In this document: positions 22,035 to 33,206 of the stretch, in pieces
Numbering within the stretch: the stretch's first letter is position 1
Layout: the number at the start of each line of letters is the position of its first letter
Assembly (NCBI GenBank): GCA_003342895.1
Contig: PTFA01000005.1
Span: 3,159,988 to 3,223,987, forward strand
Length of the DNA stretch: 64,000 nt
From: Casuarius casuarius
Lineage: Eukaryota; Chordata; Aves; Casuariiformes; Casuariidae
Reading direction: 5' to 3'
Position numbers and translations under genes: made by a program
The notes under the pieces: generated by a model
What the model was told of the DNA's origin: nothing
What the model saw: only the letters and a program-made list of their open reading frames with translations
The model's database searches: none

Positions 22035-25000
22035 ATGAGCTTTGATGAACCGAGGCCAAAAAACAGAACACCCCGGGGGAGGAAAATGAGCCAGTCTCCT
22101 GCCCGGATGTTATCACTACAATGGTGCTCATACCCCTTCCCTGTCATTGTCCTTCCTGTTGGACCACATAAGACATGTATAGAGTTTTTAATAGACACAG
22201 GGGCGCAAATGTCAACAATAACCATTGAAACTGCTAAACTATTAAAGGTTACAACAGGGCGACCCAAAGTTACCGTATCAGGAATTGCAGGAATAGCAAA
22301 AACCTGTCCCACCATAATCATTACGGTATGCCTCCCAGGAGAAAAGTGTCCTCTGAAGACCCGAGTATTTGTGGGCACTGGCAATCTAAATATCCTGGGT
22401 TTTGACTTGTTAAATGGAAGAACCTGGCGTCTCCCAGATGGGACAGTATGGAGTTTTGCTGGTAAAACTAATGAATCTCCCTTTGATGTCCAAGTTGCCC
22501 TATTAGAAACATCATCTCCTCTACGCGCTTCAAAGGTGACAAATGTCAAACAATATCCCTTGCCCGCAGCGGCATTACAAGGCTTGGACGATGTTATTCG
22601 AGATCTAGAATCTTGTGGCATCGTTGTTCGCACTCATTCTTCTTACAATTCCTCAGTCTGGCCAGTAAGGAAACCCAACGGTGATTGGAGACTGACAGTC
22701 GATTATAGGCGACTAAACACCAATTCTGCACCACTAACAGCAGCAGTGCCAAATATCGCCACAGTAGTCACCTAAATACAGAGTTGCAACCATCAGTGGA
22801 TGGCAGCCATAAATTTCAAAGATATGTTCTTTATGGTACCCTTAAGAGAAGAAGATAAAGCCCAGTTTGCTTTTACTTGGAAAGGGACACAATATACCTT
22901 TAACAGGCTGCCCCAAGGATATAAACACTCCCCCACTATTGCTCACAATGTGTTAGCCAAAGAGGTAGCAGAAATAAGCCTTCTGGATAGCCTAACTGTA
23001 TACCAATACATAGATGACATCCTCATTGCAGGGGATGATCAACAAACCATGAAACAAGGAATGGAGAGCATTATCCAAAGACTTACCTCTGTAGGTTTAG
23101 AAATTCTGATCGCTAAATGATGGGGGCCTGGACAAGAAGTAAAATTCCTGGGGGTCTGGTGGATTAGAGGAGCTGCCTCCATGCCACCAGACACCCTGCA
23201 GAAGATTGAAAATGACAAAGCACCTAACTCCCCTAAAGAGCTACAGGAAATCCTAGGAATGTTAGGATACCGGTGAAAACATGTTCCGGGGTTTTCCATC
23301 ATTGCTTGGCCTTTGTATAACCTTTTGCGGAAAGGGACTAAGTAGGAATGGTGTAGCTCACATGAGCAAGCGCTGCAAGCCTTGGTGTCTGAATTATGCT
23401 TGTTTCAACAATTAGGGCCAGTACATCCACGAGACCCTATACATGTGGAATGGGGCTTTAGTGAACATGGGTCCCACTGCAACTTATGGCAGAGGGGGCC
23501 TAATGGGCCCAATTGCCCACTGGGTTTCAGCTCACAAGCCTTTAATGGTGTTAGATATAGTGAAAACTGGGACTCCACCACTGGAAGGAATTGCACAGAA
23601 GCCAACTGTAAGCAAGTGGTATGCTTATTAGGGGGGATCGCAGAAATGGTACCGATAAAGGAAGGAGCTATTAAAGTATCCAAGTTACAGAAACCTATAG
23701 ATTCAACCACGGTCTACTATGCACAGCCTAGCAAGCCATCACCCATAAGAGAGGCTCCTCCACTTACTGGCGGCTCAGATTTAAGCGATGTTTGGTTTAC
23801 AGACGCATCTTCACATAGGGAAAATAAGGTGTGGAAATATAAGGCAGTGGCGTTAGAAGTTAAAACTAACCAGATAGTCAGCGAAATAGGAGAAGGTAGT
23901 GCTCAAGTAGGAGAACTCTGAGCCGTTGTATTAGCAGCTCAGAAAGGGGCTGTCTATATTTATACAGACTCATATGCCGTGTTTAAAGGGGCCACTGAAT
24001 GAATAAGCCACTGGGCAGAAAATGATTGGCAGGTAAATAGGACTTCAGTTTGGCAAACAGACAGCTGGAAGCAACTCTTACAGATAGGAACTCAGCGAGC
24101 ACTGTACATAGGATGAGTAAAAGGACACGATCTTTCTGAAACCCAACAAGCCCACTATAATAAACAAGTGGACAAACTTACTCGCCTAGCACCTCTGAGT
24201 GTGAATACTTTTGATTCTGAATGGGGACATCTCCTCGAATGGCTACACATTAAAAGAAATCACTCTGGTGTAGCGGACCTATATCAAGAAAGGATTTCCC
24301 ATGGTTGGCCAATCACAAAACATTTGTGCGAGCAAGCCATGACTACTTGTGCACAATGTCGGTTATGACTGAATGCTAATCACGCAGCCAAAGCCCCGCC
24401 ACTACACATTCAAGATCGTAAGACCTTATGGCATACATGGCAGATAGATTATGTGGGACCCCTGTGACCATCAGAAGGGAAACGCTATATATTGGTCGGG
24501 GTGGAAGTAGTGTCAGGCATAACTATGGCCACAGCAGTTAATGCTGCTACTGGGACTAACACTGTATGGTGCCTTAAAAATTGGTTAAGTACTCTTCCCA
24601 ATTCAGAAGAAATTCAAAGCGATAATGGCTCGCACTTTTCTGCCAGCCTAGTCCAAGACTGGGCAAAGGAAGAAGGTATTCGCTGGACATTTCATATTCC
24701 GTACTATCCCCAAGCCAATGGGATGGTGGAAAGGACCAGCTGATTGATTAAGAAATATGCAAAGGTAACTCAGCCAAACTGGTCCCTCTGAGTATCTGCA
24801 GCTGTGTATTTGGTAAATAACCATTGGTCAAACGGGGGAAGTCCAAAAATGAAAGCTTTTATTGCGTCAACAGACACAATTGAACCAAAATTATCAATTT
24901 CCCCGGGTCAGTATCTTGTCTCTTACTATCCGGGACAACCCGTACTAGTGAAGATGCCCCAAGTAGGCAATGTTCCCATGGTATTAACCTCTCCCAAGAA

Positions 25001-25079
25001 TATGTATACTTGGGAGGCCAAAGATTATTCAGAAAAAACCCACCGGATCAGTACCCGATGGATTTTTCCTTGTTTTTAA
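22035..25079 (+). pseudogene. pol: pro-pol pseudogene of ERV-S1 (protease, RT, RNase H, integrase)
   Basis: One continuous frame encodes protease (active-site DTG at 22194-22202), reverse transcriptase (palm motif YIDD at 23007-23018, where YMDD or YVDD is commoner), RNase H (first catalytic Asp codon at 23802), and integrase. Integrase has an HHCC zinc region ending before 24366 and a D,D-35-E triad with codons at 24447, 24621 and 24729. No frameshift occurs over 3 kb, but eleven in-frame stops do: 22773 TAA, 23118 TGA, 23274 TGA, 23343 TAG, 23919 TGA, 24000 TGA, 24114 TGA, 24366 TGA, 24465 TGA, 24741 TGA, 24789 TGA. The natural end is TAA at 25077. The product cannot be made whole. Protease continues directly into RT without a stop between them. 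Confidence 0.9.
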
Positions 25080-25132
25080 TCCACAGCCGGTGTCTAAAAG
25101 GCTAGGTCTAAAAGCCCACCGAGCAACCCCTT

Positions 25133-25149
25133 TTTCTTCCTCTTACAGG
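25133..25149 (+). promoter_or_regulatory. Candidate splice acceptor for the ERV-S1 env message
   Basis: A pyrimidine tract TTTTTCTTCCTCTTACAG ends near 25148, directly between the end of integrase and env, where simple retroviruses place the acceptor of the spliced env RNA. The second ERV has a similar TTCTTATTTTCACAG at about 40381-40395. The donor was not identified. Confidence 0.5.
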
Positions 25150-25299
25150 ATGACCAACTGTACCTGGAACCTTGGATTAGCATATGCTGAATTAGAGTAC
25201 CCACAAGAACTTTTACTTTTTATGTGTTGGGTAATGTTTTTGATTTGGTTGTGTGTTTGGCAACCTAAGTTGTAATAGTTTAACATTTATTTTTAATTT

Positions 25300-27240
25300 T
25301 TGTCGTGTGATTTGTGTATCATCATTATGGATTCTTGTGTTATTGTAATAGTGTTGGTAGGATTTTGGATAATGAGCCCTAAGTTAGTATCTGTACAGAA
25401 ACAGCATAGAGGAGACACTCAGGATCTTCCCCAGGAAAATCTCACCTTTGAAATGATTAAGGGATTTTATCGCCTATTTAACATGTCTGGTGGAGGAATT
25501 TGTCTGGAAACACCAGATAGTGCTGGAACCAGCCTTCTGTTTGGGGCATTTGATGTGAATTTCAAACTTTTATATGGAACATTTACCTTAGAGGTGAATC
25601 AGACAAAGGTAATATGGGAATATAATGACACCTTTAGGTGTCCAGCTAAATGTTGTTACAGAGTTAACACTACCAGACTTGTTACCCATACCTTCCTGAT
25701 AACCAATTTCACTGAGGGGCTAGTATGTAATAAGATTGACATCATGCACTTGAATATGGACTTTGAGGGTGAAAAGACGTATTTACGTAATTCAACCCGG
25801 GATACACTTTTTCCGTGTGATGTTTTAAATTGGTGGCCCAGCGGCAACTGGGGAAATCCCATAAATCATCCTTATACCATTCGACAAAATATGAGTTGGT
25901 GTTTTCAATTTCCCTGATTACCAGGTAATCACTGTCCATGGCCCGGGATAACCTATAAATACAAATATAATGTTAGTGCCTCTTGTGTCTGGTCGCTGTA
26001 TTTTTGGGCAGGACTAGACGAGCAGCAGGGACACCATCCGTGGGATCCTTTAGACGCTTATATTGTAGAGAATGATATACCTCATTCCCCCCATGGCACT
26101 GTCAAAAGGTAATAAATTGTACTAATTTTGATGATTTGTTACCCTTCATATGGCGGACTGAATCTTTAGTAACAGCTTATCTATCACCAGGCTTGTTTAT
26201 GTTATAATTATACAATCCCACTCCCACCGAAATTAGAAGAAATGCACCTTTGTAATGTCACTCTTGGACCTGAAGGTGTCCAAGACCTAACGTTACGGGA
26301 AAATATCACTTTATGGTGCAAGATGCCACTCTGGCATTCAGTGACTGCCCCTGATGGTATTATATATAGACATGATTCAGGTTATGATAACTCCTATTGT
26401 TCCACGGCATTGTTTAGCAGCCCGCGTGACACCATGTGGGTATGCTCAGATGGAAACATGTATTCCCACATTCAGCCACAACAGCATGCAGGCTTACAGT
26501 GTGGTTTAGGAATCCCAACAATGTGTCCACACAAAATAGCCACTTATAAATTACCAGGTCAAATGAGAAGAAGTGCAGGACCTAAACATCCAGGGTCTGC
26601 ATATATTGATTCTTAGAAGGTACCCGAGTATTATACTTTTGGACAAGCAGTAACTTTAGGCCTACAATCAATTTTTATGCCCGAGTCGATGATTAGAAAC
26701 CACCAGTTTGCCACTGAGAACCTGACTTGGCAAGTGCATCTTTTGTCCAGCTGGTCACGAACAGCATTTGGAGCAATGAATTTACAAGTGCAAGCCGTTT
26801 CAAAAATGGCTTTGCAAAATCGGTTAGCATTGGACATGATATCATTAAAGGAAAAAGGTGTATGTGGACTATTGAATCATACAGGAGAGGAATGTTGTGT
26901 GATGATCCCCAACGTATTGACCATCACTCAGACCAGAGAGGAGTTTAAGAAGATTGCCGACTCCACCTTAGATTTGTTCCGCCGAATACAACGTGATGAG
27001 TCAAGACCTGGCGGATGGATTGCTTCAGTCTTTAAATGGATGGGACTGACAATCCAACAGTGGATTGTGAGCTTGCTTGAATATGGTTTGATTATAGTTA
27101 CTGTTATTGTTATCGTGTGCATAGGTATAAGCTGTTTAAGACAAGTAATTGTTAAGTCTGCCACTAAACAGATCAACACCCTTAATGTTTCATTAGAAGA
27201 ATATACCCCCCTGGTGCAGCAAAACAGCAACACGTACTGA
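25300..27240 (+). pseudogene. env: env pseudogene of ERV-S1
   Basis: Envelope glycoprotein remnant. A hydrophobic signal-like segment lies near 25327-25375, followed by a surface region with many N-x-S/T sites and cysteines. A basic RR pair near 26564 is a possible cleavage area. The transmembrane subunit has a heptad-like helix, a segment resembling the retroviral immunosuppressive region (starting LQNRLALD near 26813), a cysteine motif spaced C-x9-CC, a membrane anchor at about 27085-27140 and a short tail with YTPL. Breaks: TGA at 25915, a local shift of frame between about 26105 and 26240 with stops, and TAG at 26614. The segment 26677-27240 is open for 187 codons. An earlier open stretch at 25090-25275 in the same frame ends at TAA. 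Confidence 0.85.
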
Positions 27241-27270
27241 GACATCCCACGTGCCACTCGGTGGTGACAA

Positions 27271-27287
27271 AGTCACGGGGTGGATAA
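27271..27287 (+). other. Polypurine tract region before the 3' LTR
   Basis: AGTCACGGGGTGGATAA directly precedes the TGTGG start of the 3' LTR. This is where the plus-strand primer tract lies in retroviruses. It is short and interrupted by T and C. Confidence 0.5.
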
Positions 27288-28136
27288 TGTGGAAGACCAA
27301 AAAGGCAATACTTACATCAAAGGCCTGCTGAAGAGGGGAAGGTATCACTGTTCATAAATGGGGAGCAGGACCGGGTGCAGACCGGGTAGTCTCTCCCTGC
27401 TTGTGGACACACGCCCCAGCCTGTGCAGGATACGATAACAATGCCTTTGTCACCACCTCCACTGTTATCTGCTACCAACCACTTGTGGCCTAAACCAATG
27501 TCAAGAGCCTGACCCACATTGAAGCTGCCCCATGAATCAAGTGAAAGGGGAACTGATGCCCACCTACAACTACGTGCTGATTAGGCATGAAAACTCGTGA
27601 TAAAGGTCTCCACTCTTTAGTTCTTTAAATCTATAGAAACAAGGGTGTTTCGTTGAATCATGTGGCCTTTCCTTCCCCTTTTCCCTTCCCTTTTGAAGAC
27701 CCAGCCAGCGGGTTGAGCCCAGAGGAGTGTATCAGAGTGATATAGGTTCTGGCTACTGATACAAGGAAGCCAAGAAACCTAATCACAGAAGACATACGCC
27801 ATAGGAACATATAAAATGTGGCAGTAACAGCAGTTATGTGGAGCTCCCACTCAGCTGGTCTGGAACCCCTTATTGTGTTCTGCACCTACTCAATGACCCT
27901 GCCCGACATGGAACAGGTTGTACTAACCCTGATACATCTCTTTATGTATTGTAGCATGTTATCTTTATCCTGCTAAATACGGAACTTGTTAGATTGTTTA
28001 AACTCTTTTGCTTAAGGATACTGGTGCATTTAATAAATATCTGGAACCTGGTAACTGCCTGGCTGTTTGGTCAGTGAAGCGCGAAAGGAAAAATACATGT
28101 CACCTCGCTTGCCACGAGCAACCCTTGGCCGTGACA
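27288..28136 (+). repeat. 3' LTR of ERV-S1
   Basis: 849 bases, TGTGGAAGACC to GGCCGTGACA, with TATAAAA at 27810 and AATAAA at 28032. Nearly identical to the 5' LTR in the body but different at both tips. It is followed at once by the 28-base segment GTATAGAAAATAAATC..., a copy of 15796-15823. An intact polyadenylation signal here lies in the sense direction of RESF1. Confidence 0.9.
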
Positions 28137-29659
28137 GTATAGAAAATAAATCTTGGCACATGAAAGGTGGGCTTGGCTAATGAGATGCTTCGAAGAGGAG
28201 GGTTTTAATGGGTTTTGTTTTAATGGCTTGCTTGAACTGAAAAATCTCAATTCTATTTCTTCATCTGCTCTAAAGAGGCCCTGCTTATTCTGGGCATTCT
28301 TCCTACTGTACTAGATTCTGGCCCTGCAGACTTATGAGCATGAAGAGCGTTCAAATTTCTGAAAAAAGGGCTAATAAAATGACTCAAGAATGTGTTTGGA
28401 TAATACTGAATGCTGAATAGAGTCAGATTAAGGGTCTTGGTGAGTGGAAGAGAGAACAGTAAGAAAACGAAAGGCTTCTGGGAGGAAGAGCCTGATCTAG
28501 GGCAAAGTCCTCCAGAGTAAAACTAAAATAGGCTTAACAATAACTTTTGGTAATGCACATCTGAGGCAGCAGATGGCATTGGGATAGCAAAGCCAATAGG
28601 AGAAGGTGAGATAGGAATATACTGTTGGAAATAGTGGGATGGGAGTTTGCAAAGACAAGTGACTAGTCTTTGTATGCTTGAAGTTACTGTAACAGCCATA
28701 TCAGTTTGAAGATATAGGAAATTTCTGGCAAATTGCATAACTGCTGAGAATTCTCCTGGCAAGAAAACCCCTGTGTACTGGGCTTTTGTAAGGTCTAAAA
28801 TGCAATGAAAAAAACGAAGAAAATGAGAATTTTCAAGGTATATGTACTTTCCTTTAGTCACATACTTAGAGGCACTTGGTTTATTCAGGCCATCTTGTAC
28901 CACAGTTTTAGTCCTGCTAAGCTGCTGTAATCTTTCTACCATACTGTACACCAAGCATACTGAATTCAGTTTGTATTTTCAGTTAACTCTGAATGGCTGC
29001 TGTGAACTCCAGCAGTAGAAATGAGAGAGCAAAGTCATATTGTCCTGTAGCCAAATTTTGGCCCTTCAGTTTTTGGGAGCTCATGTTTTGCTGAACACCA
29101 TGTTCCCAGTTCTAGAGAGGTGGAAAACAATTCAAGTCAGGATGGGTGGTGTTGAAATACATTTCTGTTTGGTACTTAGAGTTTTGGTCCAATTAAATAA
29201 AGCTTTTCATATTGAATAAGAGAATATTTTATAACTATTATGAATATCTCAGTTATACTGCTTTCCTTTATACTGCATGTAAGGTGAAAGAATGGGTTAA
29301 TATCCTGTGTTGAGGTGAATTCGGGAATGGTCCGCAAAAGAGAAAAATCTTCTATCAAAGCAGAAAAAAGTTGTTCTGCTGGGGCTATGGAATGAAAGAG
29401 AAGAGCTTTGACTTGCAGAACCATCCTAAAATAGCCAAAGAGTTGCTGAATGTGAAAGGGGCCAAAGGAAAAGTCTTGATCAAAAGAAAATGTACAAAGA
29501 TACGGTTCAAGTAGTGGGTGAGGTGCCTTCAGCTCTATGAAGTTGTGATGACTACTTCTGCCATGTGTGAAATAATATGCCAAAAAAAAAAAAAAGGAAA
29601 TTGAATTTGTTTGATCTGCTGCCATTCATAAATATTGAGGCATGCACTTTCTATTAGCT

Positions 29660-29735
29660 TCTTTCTTAGGCTTTCTACCTTAGACTTTCTACCTTTTCTA
29701 CCTTTCTTAGGCTTTCTACCTTTCTTACCCTCCAG
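29660..29735 (+). repeat. Pyrimidine-rich imperfect tandem repeat
   Basis: CTTTCTTAGG and CTTTCTACC words alternate about five times, with a period of about 10-15 bases. It appears to be slippage-derived simple sequence. Confidence 0.7.
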
Positions 29736-29970
29736 TAGGGAGGTAAATTATAAGTTACCTGAGCACCGTCTGCATGGAGTTAGCACTCCTTCTATGGAAG
29801 GTGAAGTGGTTTTGTATAGCTCTGGTGCATCCTGCCTTGCTGGAAGGACAACGGGACAGATGAAACGGGATTGCTGTTGCAATCAGACACACAGATCGTG
29901 TCTCCTTGCTGCCTAACTGTGCCCACTGGTAGGTAACCACTTAAGCTTTGCTGCCAGCAAGGTCAGGTTG

Positions 29971-30060
29971 GAGGGGTGGCTCAGCAGTGAGGTTTTGCGA
30001 CTGTGGTCTGCTGTGGTACAAATCTCAGCTGGAAACCCTGCTGTCTACCTGGTTCATCTG
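29971..30060 (+). repeat. tRNA-like SINE candidate
   Basis: Contains a tRNA-style A box (TGGCTCAGCAGTGAGG at 29977-29992) and a B-box-like GGTACAAATCTC at 30015-30026, spaced as in a tRNA-derived pol III promoter. The flanking bases do not make a convincing complete tRNA and no anticodon arm is clear. A diverged SINE head or tRNA pseudogene is therefore more likely than an active gene. Only one copy was noticed in the window. Confidence 0.3.
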
Positions 30061-33000
30061 GCACGTGGGGATGCTCTTCCTGCTTCCAGTTCTGTGGGCT
30101 GGCTCACGCAGAAGACTCAGCCCAGAGGTACAGCAGGATTGTCTGTTTATAATAAGAGCTATGATGAGGAAGGATGTTTATTCTTGGCAAACAATAAAAA
30201 TCCAAACTGGCATGTGCTTAAATGTGGGAAGCATTAATTTTGTTGGACTTTAATGTCATAATGACCCACGTTTTAGAATGGAGAAGTGATGTTGTCCTGG
30301 AATAACGTTGCAGCAATGTTATTTAGGGACGATCAGTTGAGTCTGAACTCTTTCTTTTTTTCTTTGGTATTCATATTTCACTTTTAACCTATATGTATTT
30401 GTTATCTTTACTGTGTATGTTTGCTAATAGGTCTTTGGATAAATTGCTTTAGTGTGTTGGGAAGATGAAGTATGATTGGAAAAACGTGTGGCCATGGGTT
30501 GTTAATTTTTGAAGATCCTGTTTGGATTAGGTTGGGTGTTTCTACTAGCCGTCGTAATAGAATGTGGTTTAGAACTTTACAGAAATGTGGACTCTTCTTT
30601 CATTGGCAAAATAAATGCACCTGCTGAAGAACTTGAACAGTTTCTGTCACTTACTGCTTTGTATCTATAAAAGGAGGTTATGTGGAGATCTGAAGAGGAC
30701 AGGTAAAGCATCTGCTATTTCTACTTACTCAAGCAGCAGACATCCAGGTGTTAGTGATCTTTCTCTTGTGATTATTTTACTTTTATTTTTTTGGCTATTA
30801 TCACAGGGTTAGCTGTTTTGCCTTCAGATTAATTTTGTCTGGGAATTTGATTGACCTCAAAATACAGCCTGTATTTTGCTAGTAAATAAATGATGTGGCC
30901 CTTAAGTAACTCCTTGATTAGACAATTTTTCTGAAGGTGGGGGAGTACATCTCTGTTTCCTGGTAGTGTTTCATAAAAGGTCATTTTTTTGTGCCTTTTG
31001 AATCTTCTCTGTAGTTTCTCTTTGAAATGGGAATATCCTGTTCTATTCAGAAATTGTGAGATCTCAAATGACTGAAACAGGAAGAACAGAGGCTTGGAAT
31101 GGGTGTTTGTAGGGCTAAAACTGGATGTTTCCCAGAGAATTAAGTTTCTCTCTTGGTTCTGCTACAGAGTTACCATGGCATGGTAAGAGAATGATGCAAC
31201 TAAACTCATCATAGATGGTCATTTTGTGTGTGTTTGTGTATGTGCACCAACTTGAAACACATCTGTTTTAAGCTTTCAGGACTTCTGTAGCTGAAGCCCT
31301 TGCAGACTCTACTTTGAATAGTTGCACTGCTAGCAAATCTGAAAATCAAGTCTGATTTCTCTCCCTCTCGTAGCGTTTGGCAATAGCACCTCTCAGAGGT
31401 GTTTCTGGTGTGGTGGGAAATGAACTACAGCCTTTGAGACCTGCAACTTCAGACAAATTCGGATGTGCCCCAAATTTTTTTCTTTATACCTCTTTGCTTC
31501 TTTGGAAGTAATAAATGTAAATAACTTGGTCTTCAGTCGCATGAAGTATCTCGTCTTTGTAATCAGTTTTGCTAGAACAAGCTGCTTTCAAGCATCAGAT
31601 AAAGTTAATATGGGGCAAACTTACAAAACTGACTTTCAAATCTTGCAAAACGTAGGCAGGCGTCATGATTTTTTTGAGCTATATCTTGCGCTTCAAGGCT
31701 AAGCATTAGATTCAGTAACACTTGTGTTACCCTTCAAATATGATGACTCCTTACATTCTTTTTGAGTTACTGTTCTCTTAGTCACCCTTGGGGATTACAT
31801 GGTAGTTACTGAAGGCAAAGAGTTTCAGGGCACTTCCTTGAAACCTCATTTCCCTTTCTTTCTTGAGTCGTAATTGAAGATTTATTGTATATTGCTTTGG
31901 CTTCTGTGAGAGTGTAGTTGAAACCTAGTTAAGCTGATCTAAGTGTGACTCACTTCCGATATGCAAAGACTTTGTAATGCGTTTCTTATCTCTACCTTCA
32001 TGCTTAGGAAATCAAAACTTCGCTCAACTGTTAGTTATATGGTCAAGAAAGACATTGTGCTTTGTACTGATACCTTATAGGCAATACTTTATCACACTGT
32101 ACAAATTGTATTAATTGTGCAGCTTTATCAGTCTTAATTATTTGGTTAGCTTTTGTTGTTTCTTGTTTTCGTAGAGGCCACGTAACACCCGATATTTGCA
32201 ACTGGTATAATGCGTTTGGTCCTAGTCATATCTCCACTTTCCAAAGCACGTGTTCTTATCTTTGTCAGATTTTGGGCCTTGAATCACTGTTGTCTATAGA
32301 TGAACAGTCTGAACTGGTTGTCACTACAGACGATTCTAATGTGCCTGGCTTCAATCAATTGAAAAAAGTCATTGCTCCTAGGGAGGTACTTTGAAGACTA
32401 TAAATAGAAAAAATGTTATGCATGAAAGCCGGAAATAAACAAATCTGTGTTTAATGAAGAAGTTATTTTTCCTGACAGTGGCTATGCAGTGGAGAAGCTA
32501 GACAGTTAGTGAGTATGTCCATCCTGCATGCAAAAAATTGAGTCCTTTGAGGAAAACATAGTGCATGGAGACAGTCCTCTTCAGTTGTAATTCAGGTGAA
32601 CAGTTTACATACATAAACCCAGAAAGATGCCGGTTCTTACTTGGCACTGAAGTTTTTCTTTTTTTTTTTTCTTTTCTTTTCTTTTTTTTTTAAGCTTTAG
32701 TGTCTGGCTTGACTTAAAATTATGAAAGAGTGGGAACACAGAATAAAACTGTAATTTAAATTCCCATATGCGAAATACATATCGGAAAGTGTACATATCC
32801 ACTACTGTCAGCAAAGCATTTTGGCCTTGGTATGATGCCATGTTCAACCACTTCCAGGCCCAAGACAGATCTTATCTGGCCAGCTAAAAACACAGCAGAG
32901 CAAGCTTAGGTCAGGCTGGACTCATCTGCAGCAGCCTTGATGCCACCTGCATTCTCCATCAGTCTGTCACAGGGCAGCCATGGCACTGGGGCTCAAGGGT

Positions 33001-33206
33001 CAATTTATGGCTGTCAGTACCTTTGATGCCTTCTGCACCCTGGATTTCATCATGGTGTTCTGTGACAGCTGATTGATTAGCAGGGTGTGGTTATGCTGGG
33101 GAAGTAGATGAACCTTTGCCTGATTCAAGCACCTGTTAACTAAAATCGATAAAACAATAGTTCTAAACAAAACACTCCTTACACAACAAAAGTAACTTGC
33201 ACGCTT

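Larger units (their letters stand above)
18146..28136 (+). mobile_element. Endogenous retrovirus ERV-S1 (tRNA-Ser primer type), defective provirus
   Basis: Complete proviral layout on the plus strand: 5' LTR 18146-18993, primer site 18998-19015, gag about 19226-20878, protease-RT-RNase H-integrase 22035-25079, env about 25148-27240, polypurine tract near 27271-27287, 3' LTR 27288-28136. A foreign LTR lies antisense between gag and protease (20876-22010). All genes carry stop codons, so the copy cannot make its proteins. It has the same orientation as RESF1. The two outer flanks do not show a short target-site duplication. Instead, the right flank repeats sequence found more than 12 kb to the left (see the duplication entries). 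The family name is a working label; no database match was possible. Confidence 0.9.
28165..31676. other. 3.5 kb block present only in copy B
   Basis: AT-rich intron sequence with no gene. It holds a simple run of CTTTCTACCTT-like units at 29660-29735, an A run at 29582-29594 and the SINE-like candidate at 29971. Open frames under about 150 codons (for example on the minus strand at 28523-28954 and 29176-29625) have no recognisable domains. Confidence 0.5.

Noticed and set aside
22773..24791. TGA stops in pol read as a recoded Trp or selenocysteine
   Set aside because: The host uses the standard code (RESF1 ends properly and contains no in-frame TGA), no selenocysteine element is visible, and TAA and TAG stops also occur in the same frame.
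29971..30060. A functional tRNA gene
   Set aside because: A and B box similarities exist, but no full cloverleaf, anticodon or terminator could be drawn.
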